64,000 nt of DNA. It comes from Cupriavidus respiraculi (GTDB taxonomy: Bacteria > Pseudomonadota > Gammaproteobacteria > Burkholderiales > Burkholderiaceae). The stretch covers positions 1 through 64,000 of the forward strand of contig NZ_CAJZAH010000006.1 in the NCBI RefSeq assembly GCF_914271545.1, given 5' to 3'. Both the position numbers and the translations under genes were made by a program. Positions 56,700 to 64,000 of the stretch are shown in pieces (positions within the stretch are counted from its first letter, which is position 1; every line of letters begins with the position of its first letter). The notes beneath the pieces were generated by a model. It saw only the letters and a list, made by a program, of their open reading frames with translations, had not been told where the DNA came from and did no database searches.

Positions 56700-57632
56700 A
56701 TGAAATTTTCCTTTGTATTCCCCGGCCAGGGCTCGCAGTCCGTCGGGATGCTCAACGCATTCGCCGATCACCCCGTCGTGCAGGCGACGCTGGAGGAAGC
56801 GTCGTCCGCGCTGGGGCAGGATCTGGGCCGGCTGATCGCCGAAGGCCCCGCCGAGGAACTGAACCTCACCACCAACACGCAGCCGGTCATGCTGACCGCC
56901 GCCGTGGCGATCTACCGCGTCTGGCTCGATGCCGGCGGTCCGGCACCGGCCCTGGTTGCCGGCCATAGCCTGGGCGAGTACTCGGCACTGGTGGCGGCGG
57001 GCGTGATTCCGTTCGCGCAGGCCGTGCCGCTGGTGCGCTTCCGCGCGCAGGCCATGCAGGAAGCCGTGCCGGTGGGCGAGGGCGGCATGGCCGCCATTCT
57101 GGGCCTGTCGGACGAGGACGTGCGCGCCGCCTGTGCCGAGGCATCGGCCAGCGGTGTGGTGGAGGCCGTCAATTTCAACGCGCCGGCGCAGGTGGTGATC
57201 GCCGGCCACAAAGGCGCGGTCGAGAAGGCCTGCGAAATCGCCAAGGCCAAGGGCGCCAAGCGCGCGCTGCCGTTGCCGGTGTCCGCGCCGTTCCATTCGA
57301 GCCTGCTCAAGCCGGCTTCGGACCGTCTGCGCGAGCGGATGGAAAGCCTCGCGTTCGCGGCGCCGTCGATTCCGCTGGTCAACAACGTCGACGTGGCCAT
57401 CGTCGACGATCCGCAGGCCATCAAGGATGCGCTGGTGCGTCAGGCCGCGGCGCCGGTGCGCTGGGTGGAATGCGTGCAGAAGATGGCGGCAGAAGGCGTC
57501 ACGCACGTGATCGAATGCGGGCCTGGCAAGGTGCTCGCGGGTCTGACCAAGCGTATCGACGGCAATCTCGTCGGCGCGGCCGTGTACGATCCGGCTTCCT
57601 TGCAGGAAGCGCTGGCCCTGGTGAAGGCTTAA
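56700..57632 (+). CDS. fabD: Malonyl-CoA:ACP transacylase
   Basis: Loads malonyl groups onto ACP. It has 310 residues. FVFPGQGSQSVGML is the start motif; Ser90 in AGHSLGEYSALVAA is the nucleophile and His199 in APFHSSLLKP the partner base. ECGPGKVLAGL is the C-terminal signature. It ends 12 bp before fabG. Confidence 0.98.
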   Translation: MKFSFVFPGQGSQSVGMLNAFADHPVVQATLEEASSALGQDLGRLIAEGPAEELNLTTNTQPVMLTAAVAIYRVWLDAGGPAPALVAGHSLGEYSALVAAGVIPFAQAVPLVRFRAQAMQEAVPVGEGGMAAILGLSDEDVRAACAEASASGVVEAVNFNAPAQVVIAGHKGAVEKACEIAKAKGAKRALPLPVSAPFHSSLLKPASDRLRERMESLAFAAPSIPLVNNVDVAIVDDPQAIKDALVRQAAAPVRWVECVQKMAAEGVTHVIECGPGKVLAGLTKRIDGNLVGAAVYDPASLQEALALVKA

Positions 57633-57644
57633 GGAAAGGCTGTC

Positions 57645-58394
57645 ATGACCAAAACTCTGGAAAATCAGATTGCGCTGGTGACCGGCGCGTCGCGCGGCAT
57701 CGGCCGCGCCATCGCGCTGGAACTGGCCCGCCAGGGCGCCACCGTGATCGGTACCGCCACCAGCGAGGCTGGCGCGGCGGCGATCGGCGGCTATCTTGCC
57801 GAGGCCCAGTGCAAGGGCACCGGCGCGGTGCTGAACGTCAACGACGCGGCCCGTTGCGAATCGCTGATCGAGGAAGTCATCAAGACGCATGGCGGCCTGA
57901 ACATCCTGGTCAACAATGCCGGCATCACGCAGGACCAACTCGCGATGCGGATGAAGGACGAGGACTGGGCCGCCGTCATCGACACCAACCTGTCCGCGGT
58001 ATTCCGCTTGTCGCGCGCCGTGCTGCGGCCCATGATGAAGGCACGGGGCGGCCGCATCATCAATATCACCTCGGTGGTCGGATCGACCGGCAATCCGGGA
58101 CAGATGAACTACGCCGCCGCCAAGGCCGGCGTGGAAGGCATGACGCGTGCGCTGGCCCGCGAGATCGGCAGCCGCAACATCACGGTCAACTGCGTGGCGC
58201 CCGGTTTTATCGACACCGATATGACCAAGGTCCTGTCGGACGAGCAGCATGCCGCACTGAAGACGCAGATTCCGCTCGGCCGGCTTGGCCAGCCGGAGGA
58301 CATCGCCCACGCCGTGAGCTTTCTGGCCGGTCCGCAGGCCGCTTATGTGACCGGCACCACGCTGCATGTGAACGGCGGCATGTATATGAATTGA
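57645..58394 (+). CDS. fabG: 3-oxoacyl-ACP reductase
   Basis: NADPH-dependent reduction of 3-oxoacyl-ACP. It has 249 residues of the short-chain dehydrogenase family. TGASRGIGRAIA is the cofactor motif, LVNNAGITQD the NNAG motif; the active site is the Ser in NITSVVGS with Tyr156 and Lys160 (NYAAAKAG). The GGCMYMN-type end is usual for FabG. A GGAAAGG site precedes the ATG. A hairpin (CATTGCGG/CCGCAATG, 58406-58438) follows. Confidence 0.98.
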   Translation: MTKTLENQIALVTGASRGIGRAIALELARQGATVIGTATSEAGAAAIGGYLAEAQCKGTGAVLNVNDAARCESLIEEVIKTHGGLNILVNNAGITQDQLAMRMKDEDWAAVIDTNLSAVFRLSRAVLRPMMKARGGRIINITSVVGSTGNPGQMNYAAAKAGVEGMTRALAREIGSRNITVNCVAPGFIDTDMTKVLSDEQHAALKTQIPLGRLGQPEDIAHAVSFLAGPQAAYVTGTTLHVNGGMYMN

Positions 58395-58564
58395 CGGTTT
58401 CAGTACATTGCGGAAGCCCCTCGCGGCGCCCCGCAATGCGGCAGTACAAGGTTTTCTCAACTCAAACGGGCGTGTTTCTTGCAAAAGACCGCAGGCAGCA
58501 TATCTAGGCAATCAAACCTGCTAAAATGCGCCCACTTTTTTGTCGAACTTCCCTGGAGGGCTAC

Positions 58565-58804
58565 ATGGACAATATCGAACAACGCGTCAAGAAGATCGTG
58601 GCAGAGCAACTTGGCGTCGCCGAGGCAGACATCAAGAACGAATCCTCGTTCGTGAACGACCTCGGTGCCGACTCGCTCGACACGGTCGAACTCGTGATGG
58701 CGTTGGAAGATGAATTCGGCATGGAAATTCCCGATGAGGAAGCCGAAAAGATCACGACCGTGCAGCAGGCTATCGACTACGCCACCGCGCACGTCAAGGC
58801 GTAA
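58565..58804 (+). CDS. acpP: Acyl carrier protein
   Basis: A 79-residue acidic carrier protein. Ser37 in [15 protein letters not shown] is the 4'-phosphopantetheine site. The start at 58565 ([11 protein letters not shown]) has a TGGAGGG ribosome site at 58554-58560; the frame upstream to 58526 is leader. A -10-like TAAAAT at 58522-58527 suggests a separate acpP promoter, as expected for an abundant protein. Confidence 0.98.
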
Positions 58805-58825
58805 GCCTGTCGTTTCTGATTCCGG

Positions 58826-58877
58826 GCCACAGAAGGCGGGCGGAGGGCCAGATCGGCCCGTCGCTGCTTTCTGTGGC
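58826..58877 (+). terminator. Long stem-loop between acpP and fabF
   Basis: Outer arms GCCACAGAA (58826-58834) and TTCTGTGGC (58869-58877), with an inner GGGCC/GGCCC stem (58845-58859), followed by TTTCGTTTG. It probably attenuates transcription so acpP outruns fabF. Confidence 0.55.
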
Positions 58878-59015
58878 TTTCGTTTGTTGGAAGAGGCATT
58901 ACGGGAAGGGGCCGCCGGTATCGATCGGCAGGCCCGGTCTGGCCGGGCGCGCTCCATCGACACGATGGCCGCGTCCGGTCACCCGTCCTGCCTCACGCAC
59001 CCGTAGGAAATCATA

Positions 59016-60248
59016 GTGAGCCGTCGTCGCGTCGTCGTCACTGGGCTTGGCCTTGTGTCTCCGGTCGGAAACACGGTTGCCGAAGGCTGGGCCAATCTGG
59101 TTGCCGGCCAATCCGGCATCGCCACCATCACCAAATTCGATCACTCCGCCCTGGCTGTGCATTTCGCCGGCGAAGTGAAGGGCTTCAACGCCGAGGAATA
59201 CATCCCGGCGAAAGAAGCGCCGCGCATGGATACGTTCATCCATTACGGCATCGCGGCAGGTACACAGGCGCTGAAGGACAGCGGCCTGGAAGTGACGGAA
59301 GAGAACGCCGAGCGCATCGGCGTGCTGGTCGGTTCGGGCATCGGTGGGCTGCCCATGATCGAGGACACCCATTCGGAGCTGACCAACCGCGGCCCGCGTC
59401 GCATCTCGCCGTTCTTCGTGCCCGGTTCGATCATCAACATGATCTCGGGCCACCTGTCGATCTATCACGGCCTGAAGGGTCCCAACCTTGCCGCCGTGAC
59501 GGCCTGCACGACCGGGCTGCATAGCATCGGCCTGGCTGCGCGCCTGATCCAGGCCGGCGACGCCGACGCCATGCTGGCCGGCGGCGCCGAATCCACCGTG
59601 TCCCCGCTGGGCATCGGCGGCTTCGCCGCGGCCCGCGCGCTGTCGACCCGCAACGAGGATCCGGCGGCCGCTTCGCGCCCGTGGGACAAGGAGCGCGATG
59701 GCTTCGTGCTCGGCGAGGGCGGCGGCGTCATGATGCTGGAGGAATACGAGTCGGCGAAGGCCCGCGGCGCCCGCATCTACGCGGAACTCGTGGGCTTCGG
59801 CATGAGCGGCGATGCCTTCCACATGACGGCTCCCAATACCGATGGCCCGCGCCGCTGCATGGTGAACGCGCTGCGCGACGCCGGCGTCAATCCGGACGAA
59901 GTCCAGTACCTGAACGCGCACGGCACCTCGACGCCACTGGGCGACAAGAACGAGACCGACGCGATCAAGCTGGCGTTCGGCGATCATGCCTACAAGATGG
60001 TGGTGAACTCGACCAAGTCGATGACCGGCCATCTGCTGGGCGGCGCTGGCGGACTGGAGTCCGTGTTCACGGTCCTGGCGCTGCATCACCAGGTATCGCC
60101 GCCGACCATCAACCTCGTCAACCCCGATCCGGAGTGCGACCTCGACTACGTGGCCAACACGGCGCGTAAGATGAAGATCGACGTGGCGGTCAAGAACAAC
60201 TTCGGTTTCGGCGGTACCAACGGCACGCTCGTCTTCCGTCGTGTCTGA
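59016..60248 (+). CDS. fabF: Beta-ketoacyl-ACP synthase II
   Basis: Elongates acyl-ACP with malonyl-ACP, including the step to cis-vaccenate precursors. It has 410 residues and a GTG start at 59016 ([16 protein letters not shown]). Cys164 in [12 protein letters not shown] is the nucleophile; [15 protein letters not shown] and [15 protein letters not shown] give the two His. The C-terminus [14 protein letters not shown] is typical. Its end overlaps the next gene by 8 bp. Confidence 0.98.
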   Translation: MSRRRVVVTGLGLVSPVGNTVAEGWANLVAGQSGIATITKFDHSALAVHFAGEVKGFNAEEYIPAKEAPRMDTFIHYGIAAGTQALKDSGLEVTEENAERIGVLVGSGIGGLPMIEDTHSELTNRGPRRISPFFVPGSIINMISGHLSIYHGLKGPNLAAVTACTTGLHSIGLAARLIQAGDADAMLAGGAESTVSPLGIGGFAAARALSTRNEDPAAASRPWDKERDGFVLGEGGGVMMLEEYESAKARGARIYAELVGFGMSGDAFHMTAPNTDGPRRCMVNALRDAGVNPDEVQYLNAHGTSTPLGDKNETDAIKLAFGDHAYKMVVNSTKSMTGHLLGGAGGLESVFTVLALHHQVSPPTINLVNPDPECDLDYVANTARKMKIDVAVKNNFGFGGTNGTLVFRRV

Positions 60249-60750
60249 CACCGGCCCCGGCCGGCCAGCGTATGGCCGGTCCCCGGCCCGGTGGGCGGTG
60301 CTGGCTCTCTGTGCCTGCCAGCTGGCCGCTCTTTGCCTGTTGTGGATTCGGTGGTGGAATGCGCCGCTCACGGCTTCGCCTTCATGGCTGCTGTGCGCGG
60401 CATCGGCCCTGCTTGCGGCATGGGCAATATCGCAGTGGCCGGCGTGGTGGCGCGCCGCGGGATACCGGTTTGCCGGCATGGCACCCGGCGATCGCGCGTC
60501 CACCCGAATTCGCGTTGCGTGCCCTGACGGCGCGCTCACCGAGGCGGTGGTAACGGATAGCTGGAAACTGGGCGAGGCCGTCACGCTGCTCGCCCTGTCG
60601 GCGCAAAGCCGCCGCGTACCGCGCTTGTTGGCGGTCGTCGCGGGGGAGGGCGGGGCGACGGAATGCAGGGCGCTGCAACGGGCGATGCGCGCGGGTCCGC
60701 GCGCGCGGCCGGCCGAAGGGGCCGGCTTGCACCGACGTGCCGGGCGCTGA
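60241..60750 (+). CDS. Unknown membrane protein between fabF and rpoE
   Basis: A 169-residue protein starting with GTG at 60241, overlapping the fabF stop by 8 bp. Two hydrophobic segments (~19-36 and ~46-64) are followed by a soluble part: [20 protein letters not shown], a segment with [13 protein letters not shown], then an Arg-rich tail. I do not recognise a family. From its position I infer a YgfX/MucA-neighbour type accessory protein is possible but unproven. Codon use resembles its neighbours. Confidence 0.6.
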   Translation: MSDTGPGRPAYGRSPARWAVLALCACQLAALCLLWIRWWNAPLTASPSWLLCAASALLAAWAISQWPAWWRAAGYRFAGMAPGDRASTRIRVACPDGALTEAVVTDSWKLGEAVTLLALSAQSRRVPRLLAVVAGEGGATECRALQRAMRAGPRARPAEGAGLHRRAGR

Positions 60751-60830
60751 CTGCGCCGCGGGCGACGTAGGTAAAATACAACGTTTGCTGTTTGAACAAA
60801 ACCAAGAGATACACTGCAGGTGAACTATTC

Positions 60831-61430
60831 GTGAGCGAACGCGAAGCCGACCAGCTCCTTGTTGAACGCGTCCAGCAGGGCGACAAGCGGGCGTTTGAAC
60901 TGTTGGTGGCGAAGTACCACCGCAAGATCATCCGGTTGATCTCGCGTCTGGTCAGGGATCCCGCTGAAGTGGAGGATGTGGCGCAGGATGCCTTCATCAA
61001 GGCATATCGTGCCCTGCCACAATTCCGCGGAGACTCCGCGTTCTACACCTGGCTGTACCGGATCGCCGTCAATACGGCCAAAAACTACCTGGCCACCCAG
61101 GGACGACGTCCCGAAGCATCCAGCGATATCGATGCCGAGGAGGCTGAAACTTTTGCGGATGGTGAACAACTAAGGGATATCAATACGCCGGAGTCCATGC
61201 TTCACACGCGTCAGGTGGCGGACACAGTCAACCGCGCGATGGAGGCATTGCCGGAAGAATTGCGGACCGCCATTACCCTGCGCGAAATCGAGGGCCTCAG
61301 CTATGAGGAAATCGCCGAAGCCATGGGGTGCCCGATCGGCACGGTGAGGTCCCGCATTTTCCGGGCCCGCGAGGCGATTGCGGATAAATTGCGGCCCCTG
61401 CTGGGAACGGCGGAGGGCAAGCGGTGGTAG
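60831..61430 (+). CDS. rpoE: RNA polymerase sigma factor RpoE/AlgU
   Basis: Extracytoplasmic-function sigma factor for envelope stress, 199 residues from the GTG at 60831 (MSEREADQLLVERV), the usual RpoE start. Region 2 spans LVRDPAEVEDVAQDAFIKAY and GDSAFYTWLYRIAVNTAKNY; region 4 is LPEELRTAITLREIEGLSYE with the helix-turn-helix GCPIGTVRSRIFRAREAI. A TTG at 60792 would add 13 non-family residues. A -10-like TAAAAT lies near 60772. Confidence 0.96.
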   Translation: MSEREADQLLVERVQQGDKRAFELLVAKYHRKIIRLISRLVRDPAEVEDVAQDAFIKAYRALPQFRGDSAFYTWLYRIAVNTAKNYLATQGRRPEASSDIDAEEAETFADGEQLRDINTPESMLHTRQVADTVNRAMEALPEELRTAITLREIEGLSYEEIAEAMGCPIGTVRSRIFRAREAIADKLRPLLGTAEGKRW

Positions 61431-61537
61431 TGGAAGTCAGAGTGTCGTGGGGCCAGCGTTGCAGCCAATTCCTGCACCGAGAAACGACAGATTGTGACGG
61501 GATTGTCGGAATTCACTGAGATATCTAGGGGTTGGAA

Positions 61538-62158
61538 ATGGGTCAGGCTCAAAGGCAGTCGGTTCATGCAACGGAAGCAGCGGAGCAAATCTCCGCATTG
61601 ATGGACGGCGAGCTGGCGCCGCAGGAAGTGGAAGCAGTGGTGGCGCTCGCAAAGAGCGACGCCGGGTTGGAAAGCTGGACCTCGTTCCAGCTGATTGGGG
61701 ACTCGCTCCGTTCGGAAGACCTGCTGCATGCGGGCTCGACCACTGCCTTCGTGTCGCGCTTCGCCGCATGCCTCGATAACGAACCGCATCTGCTCGCGCC
61801 GGCCGCAGCCCGTTCGGTGGGCCGCCATCGCCTGCTGTTCAAGCCCTCGTGGATGCGCCGCGTCGTGCCGGGCACCGCCATCGCGGCGGCGGTGGCAGCG
61901 GTCAGCTGGGTCGTGGTGCCGCAGATGCAAGGCGGTACCGATCCCGCCACCGGCGCCCCCATCGTGGCGCAGGCCCCGGCGCCCGCCGCGGCAGGCGTGG
62001 TGACCGTGGCCGCCGACAACGCGGCGATGATCCGCGATCCGCGTCTGGACGAATACCTGCGCGCGCATCGCGTTTCCGTGCCGAACAGTGCCGTCGTCCC
62101 GACGATGCGCAATGTCGCCAACAGTGCCAGCTTCTCTCAGGACAATACGCAGGAATAA
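61538..62158 (+). CDS. rseA: Anti-sigma E factor RseA/MucA
   Basis: A 206-residue inner-membrane anti-sigma factor. The cytoplasmic N-terminus (EQISALMDGELAPQEVEAVV, the sigma-binding helices, and WTSFQLIGDSLRSED) precedes one transmembrane helix (~107-122) and a periplasmic tail. The tail ends in a low-complexity stretch. It is cleaved by DegS/RseP in the known pathway. The stop overlaps rseB by one base (TAATG). Confidence 0.92.
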   Translation: MGQAQRQSVHATEAAEQISALMDGELAPQEVEAVVALAKSDAGLESWTSFQLIGDSLRSEDLLHAGSTTAFVSRFAACLDNEPHLLAPAAARSVGRHRLLFKPSWMRRVVPGTAIAAAVAAVSWVVVPQMQGGTDPATGAPIVAQAPAPAAAGVVTVAADNAAMIRDPRLDEYLRAHRVSVPNSAVVPTMRNVANSASFSQDNTQE

Positions 62159-63243
62159 TGCCGGACATGCAAAAAGGATGGTCGCCCGCCTATGTAGCGG
62201 GCGCACACGGAATAAGGGCCCTCAGGAGGTCCTTTTTTCTCGCCTTGTGTCTGACGGCAGCGGTTGCAACGGCGCAGACGCCGGACAATACGCTCGCTCG
62301 CCGGGATGCCGCAGCGTGGCTGAACAAGATTCACCGTGCCGCCCAACGCGAGAACTATGTCGGGACACTGATCTATCAGCGTGGCAGCGTCATGCATGCC
62401 TCGCGCATCCAGCACTACAGCGATCTCGTCAACAACGAGTACGAACGGCTCGAAACACTCGACGGCAAGCCGCGCGAGGTGCTGCGCCAGAACGATATCG
62501 TGCACAGCCTGATTCCCGAGGCCAAGCTCGTGGTCGTCGAGAAGCAGGACGCGAAGGATCGTTTTCCGGCCCTGCTGGCGACCAACAAGAGCGATGTGCT
62601 CGAGTTGTACGACATGCGCAAGCTGCCGTCCGAGCGGGTGGCGGGAATGGAGTGCGAAGTGTTCGCGCTCGAGCCGCACGACGCTTCGCGCTACGCGGTG
62701 CGCCTGTGGGCCGAGAAGAATAGCGGCCTGCTGATGCGCGCGCAGACCGTGGGCGAGGGCGGCAAGGTGCTGGAGCAGGTCGCGTTTTCGCAGATCGAGA
62801 TCGGCGTGCCTTCCGAGAAGCAGAAGATTCTCGGTGCGATCAAGAATGCCAGCGGGTGGAATCACTACGAGATCACCTACCAGCCGACCAACGTGATCGA
62901 CGAGGGCTGGTCCATCGCGGTTCCCGTCAAGGGCTTCCACAAGATCCGCGAGGTGCGGCGGCCGCTGGGCGAAGTGCGTGCGCCCCAGGATGCGGGCAAG
63001 AAGGGTCAGGTCTTCGAGGTCCTGCAAGTCGTGTACAGCGATGGTCTGACCGGGCTGTCGGTGTTTATCGAGCCGGTATCCGACCAGCGCGTGCGCCGCG
63101 AGGGCGTTGCGTCGATGGGCGCGACGCAGGTCGTCGTGCGCAGGGTGGCAGATTTCTGGATCACGGTCGTCGGCGAGGTGCCCGCCAGCACGGTCAAGCA
63201 ATTCGCCGCGGCGGTCGATTACCGCTCGCCCAAGCCGCGTTAA
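62158..63243 (+). CDS. rseB: Sigma-E factor regulatory protein RseB/MucB
   Basis: A 361-residue periplasmic protein that shields RseA from cleavage and senses lipoprotein/LPS signals. A signal peptide (RSFFLALCLTAAVATAQ, ~24-40) leads to the MucB/RseB fold: AAWLNKIHRAAQRENYVGTL, IYQRGSVMHASRIQHYSD, and the C-terminal domain with YSDGLTGLSVFIEPV. The ATG at 62158 overlaps the rseA stop (TAATG), so the two are coupled. Confidence 0.94.
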   Translation: MPDMQKGWSPAYVAGAHGIRALRRSFFLALCLTAAVATAQTPDNTLARRDAAAWLNKIHRAAQRENYVGTLIYQRGSVMHASRIQHYSDLVNNEYERLETLDGKPREVLRQNDIVHSLIPEAKLVVVEKQDAKDRFPALLATNKSDVLELYDMRKLPSERVAGMECEVFALEPHDASRYAVRLWAEKNSGLLMRAQTVGEGGKVLEQVAFSQIEIGVPSEKQKILGAIKNASGWNHYEITYQPTNVIDEGWSIAVPVKGFHKIREVRRPLGEVRAPQDAGKKGQVFEVLQVVYSDGLTGLSVFIEPVSDQRVRREGVASMGATQVVVRRVADFWITVVGEVPASTVKQFAAAVDYRSPKPR

Positions 63244-63421
63244 GCTACAGGGTCCGGGCCGTGGTGGCGACATGCCCGGCGCGGCGTGCGACGGCGCGGC
63301 CGCCAGCGGGGCGCCACCCCGATCCGCAGGCGGCCGGGCGCGCCGGCTCACCGCCGTTTGCGCCTTCCGCGACGCGCCCACACATATACATTTCTGATTC
63401 GCCGAACACCGGGAGCCGATA

Positions 63422-64000
63422 ATGCCGTCTCGCTATCCTGCCTTGGTCAGGACCATGGTCATGGCCGCCATTCTGGCGGCCACCCCTTTCGTGGCGGAGC
63501 AAAGTCATGCGCAGGCCACGGCTTCCCACTACAACCTGCCGGACTTCACCGACCTGGTCGACAAGGCCGGCCCGGCGGTGGTCAACATCCGCACGACCGA
63601 ACGCGTCAAGCCGCGCGGTGCGCCGAGCACGGAAGAAGAGGAAATGGCCGAGTTCTTCCGCCGCTTCTTCGGCGTGCCGATGCCCGGCGCGCCGACGCCG
63701 CCGGGACGCCGCGGCCAGCCGCCGCAGGGCGAGGAGCAAAGCCGGGGCGTGGGCTCGGGCTTCATCATCAGCCAGGATGGCTACGTGATGACCAACGCGC
63801 ACGTGGTGGCGGACGCCGAGACCATCTACGTCACGCTTCCCGACAAGCGGGAATTCAAGGCCAAGCTGATCGGCTCGGACAAGCGCACCGACGTCGCGCT
63901 GATCAAGGTCGAGGCCACCAATCTGCCGAGCCTGCCGCTGGGCGACTCGGACAAGGTGCGGGCGGGTGAATGGGTGCTCGCCATCGGCTCGCCCTTCGGC
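63422..64000 (+). CDS. mucD: Do/DegP-type serine protease, N-terminal part (cut by window edge)
   Basis: Periplasmic HtrA-family protease that handles misfolded envelope proteins. The first 193 codons are visible. A signal peptide (~1-31, ends SHAQA) precedes the trypsin-like domain: [19 protein letters not shown] gives His127 and [11 protein letters not shown] gives Asp157. The catalytic Ser and PDZ domains lie beyond the edge. A Pro/Arg linker ([16 protein letters not shown]) sits at ~87-102. The place after rseB is the Pseudomonas mucD order. Confidence 0.94.
   Translation, partial: MPSRYPALVRTMVMAAILAATPFVAEQSHAQATASHYNLPDFTDLVDKAGPAVVNIRTTERVKPRGAPSTEEEEMAEFFRRFFGVPMPGAPTPPGRRGQPPQGEEQSRGVGSGFIISQDGYVMTNAHVVADAETIYVTLPDKREFKAKLIGSDKRTDVALIKVEATNLPSLPLGDSDKVRAGEWVLAIGSPFG

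Overview
The window looks like a core chromosomal segment of a high-GC betaproteobacterium of the family Burkholderiaceae, most likely Cupriavidus or a close Ralstonia relative. The evidence is the gene order gltA-sdhE-sdhBADC-gntR-mdh-lyase-prpC, the DNA methyltransferase between trpB and trpA, a pair of NodIJ-type ABC genes ending the purF-metZ block, and the protein sequences themselves. I see no rRNA, insertion sequence, prophage, integrase or CRISPR array. One tRNA (Asn, GTT) is present. The genus call is inference from remembered synteny and sequence similarity.

Layout. 1-3254 (minus): partial 2-methylcitrate synthase prpC, a citrate-lyase-like HpcH/HpaI enzyme and malate dehydrogenase. 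They face a GntR/HutC regulator (3309-4211) across a 20-bp perfect palindrome. 4508-9513 (plus): sdhCDAB, sdhE and gltA, which with mdh make a TCA-cycle block. 9933-14668: leuC-leuD-leuB and asd. 14978-22608: fimV, truA, trpF, trpB, a DNA methyltransferase and trpA. 22790-29424: accD, folC, a SPOR protein, cvpA, purF and metZ. The leu-asd-fimV-truA-trpF-accD-folC-cvpA-purF-metZ order resembles that of Pseudomonas and, in part, E. coli.

29496-34057 (minus): NodIJ-type ABC permease and ATPase, rpsU, tRNA-Asn, a ferredoxin-NADP reductase and the 7Fe ferredoxin fdxA. 34436-40466 (plus): pncB, an orphan LUD-domain protein, an NhaD-type antiporter, a D-2-hydroxyacid dehydrogenase and rmuC. 40559-44185 (minus): a small membrane protein and the molybdenum-cofactor genes moaA-mobA-moeA. 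44348-47449 (minus): RNase E with a long leader.

48325-60248 keeps the E. coli rluC-yceF-yceD-rpmF-plsX-fabH-fabD-fabG-acpP-fabF order. A HAD phosphatase, a Rieske protein, an S49 peptidase and an RsmI-like methyltransferase are inserted after rluC. 60241-64000: a small unknown membrane protein, then the envelope-stress cassette rpoE-rseA-rseB-mucD, with mucD cut by the window edge.

The window is mostly conserved housekeeping. I found no convincing wholly new system. The items most worth a second look are regulatory: the mdh/gntR operator, the repeated motif and micro-ORF before sdhC, a stable-RNA-like promoter beside tRNA-Asn with no gene assigned to it, the RNase E leader hairpin, and the methyltransferase translationally coupled inside the trp operon.
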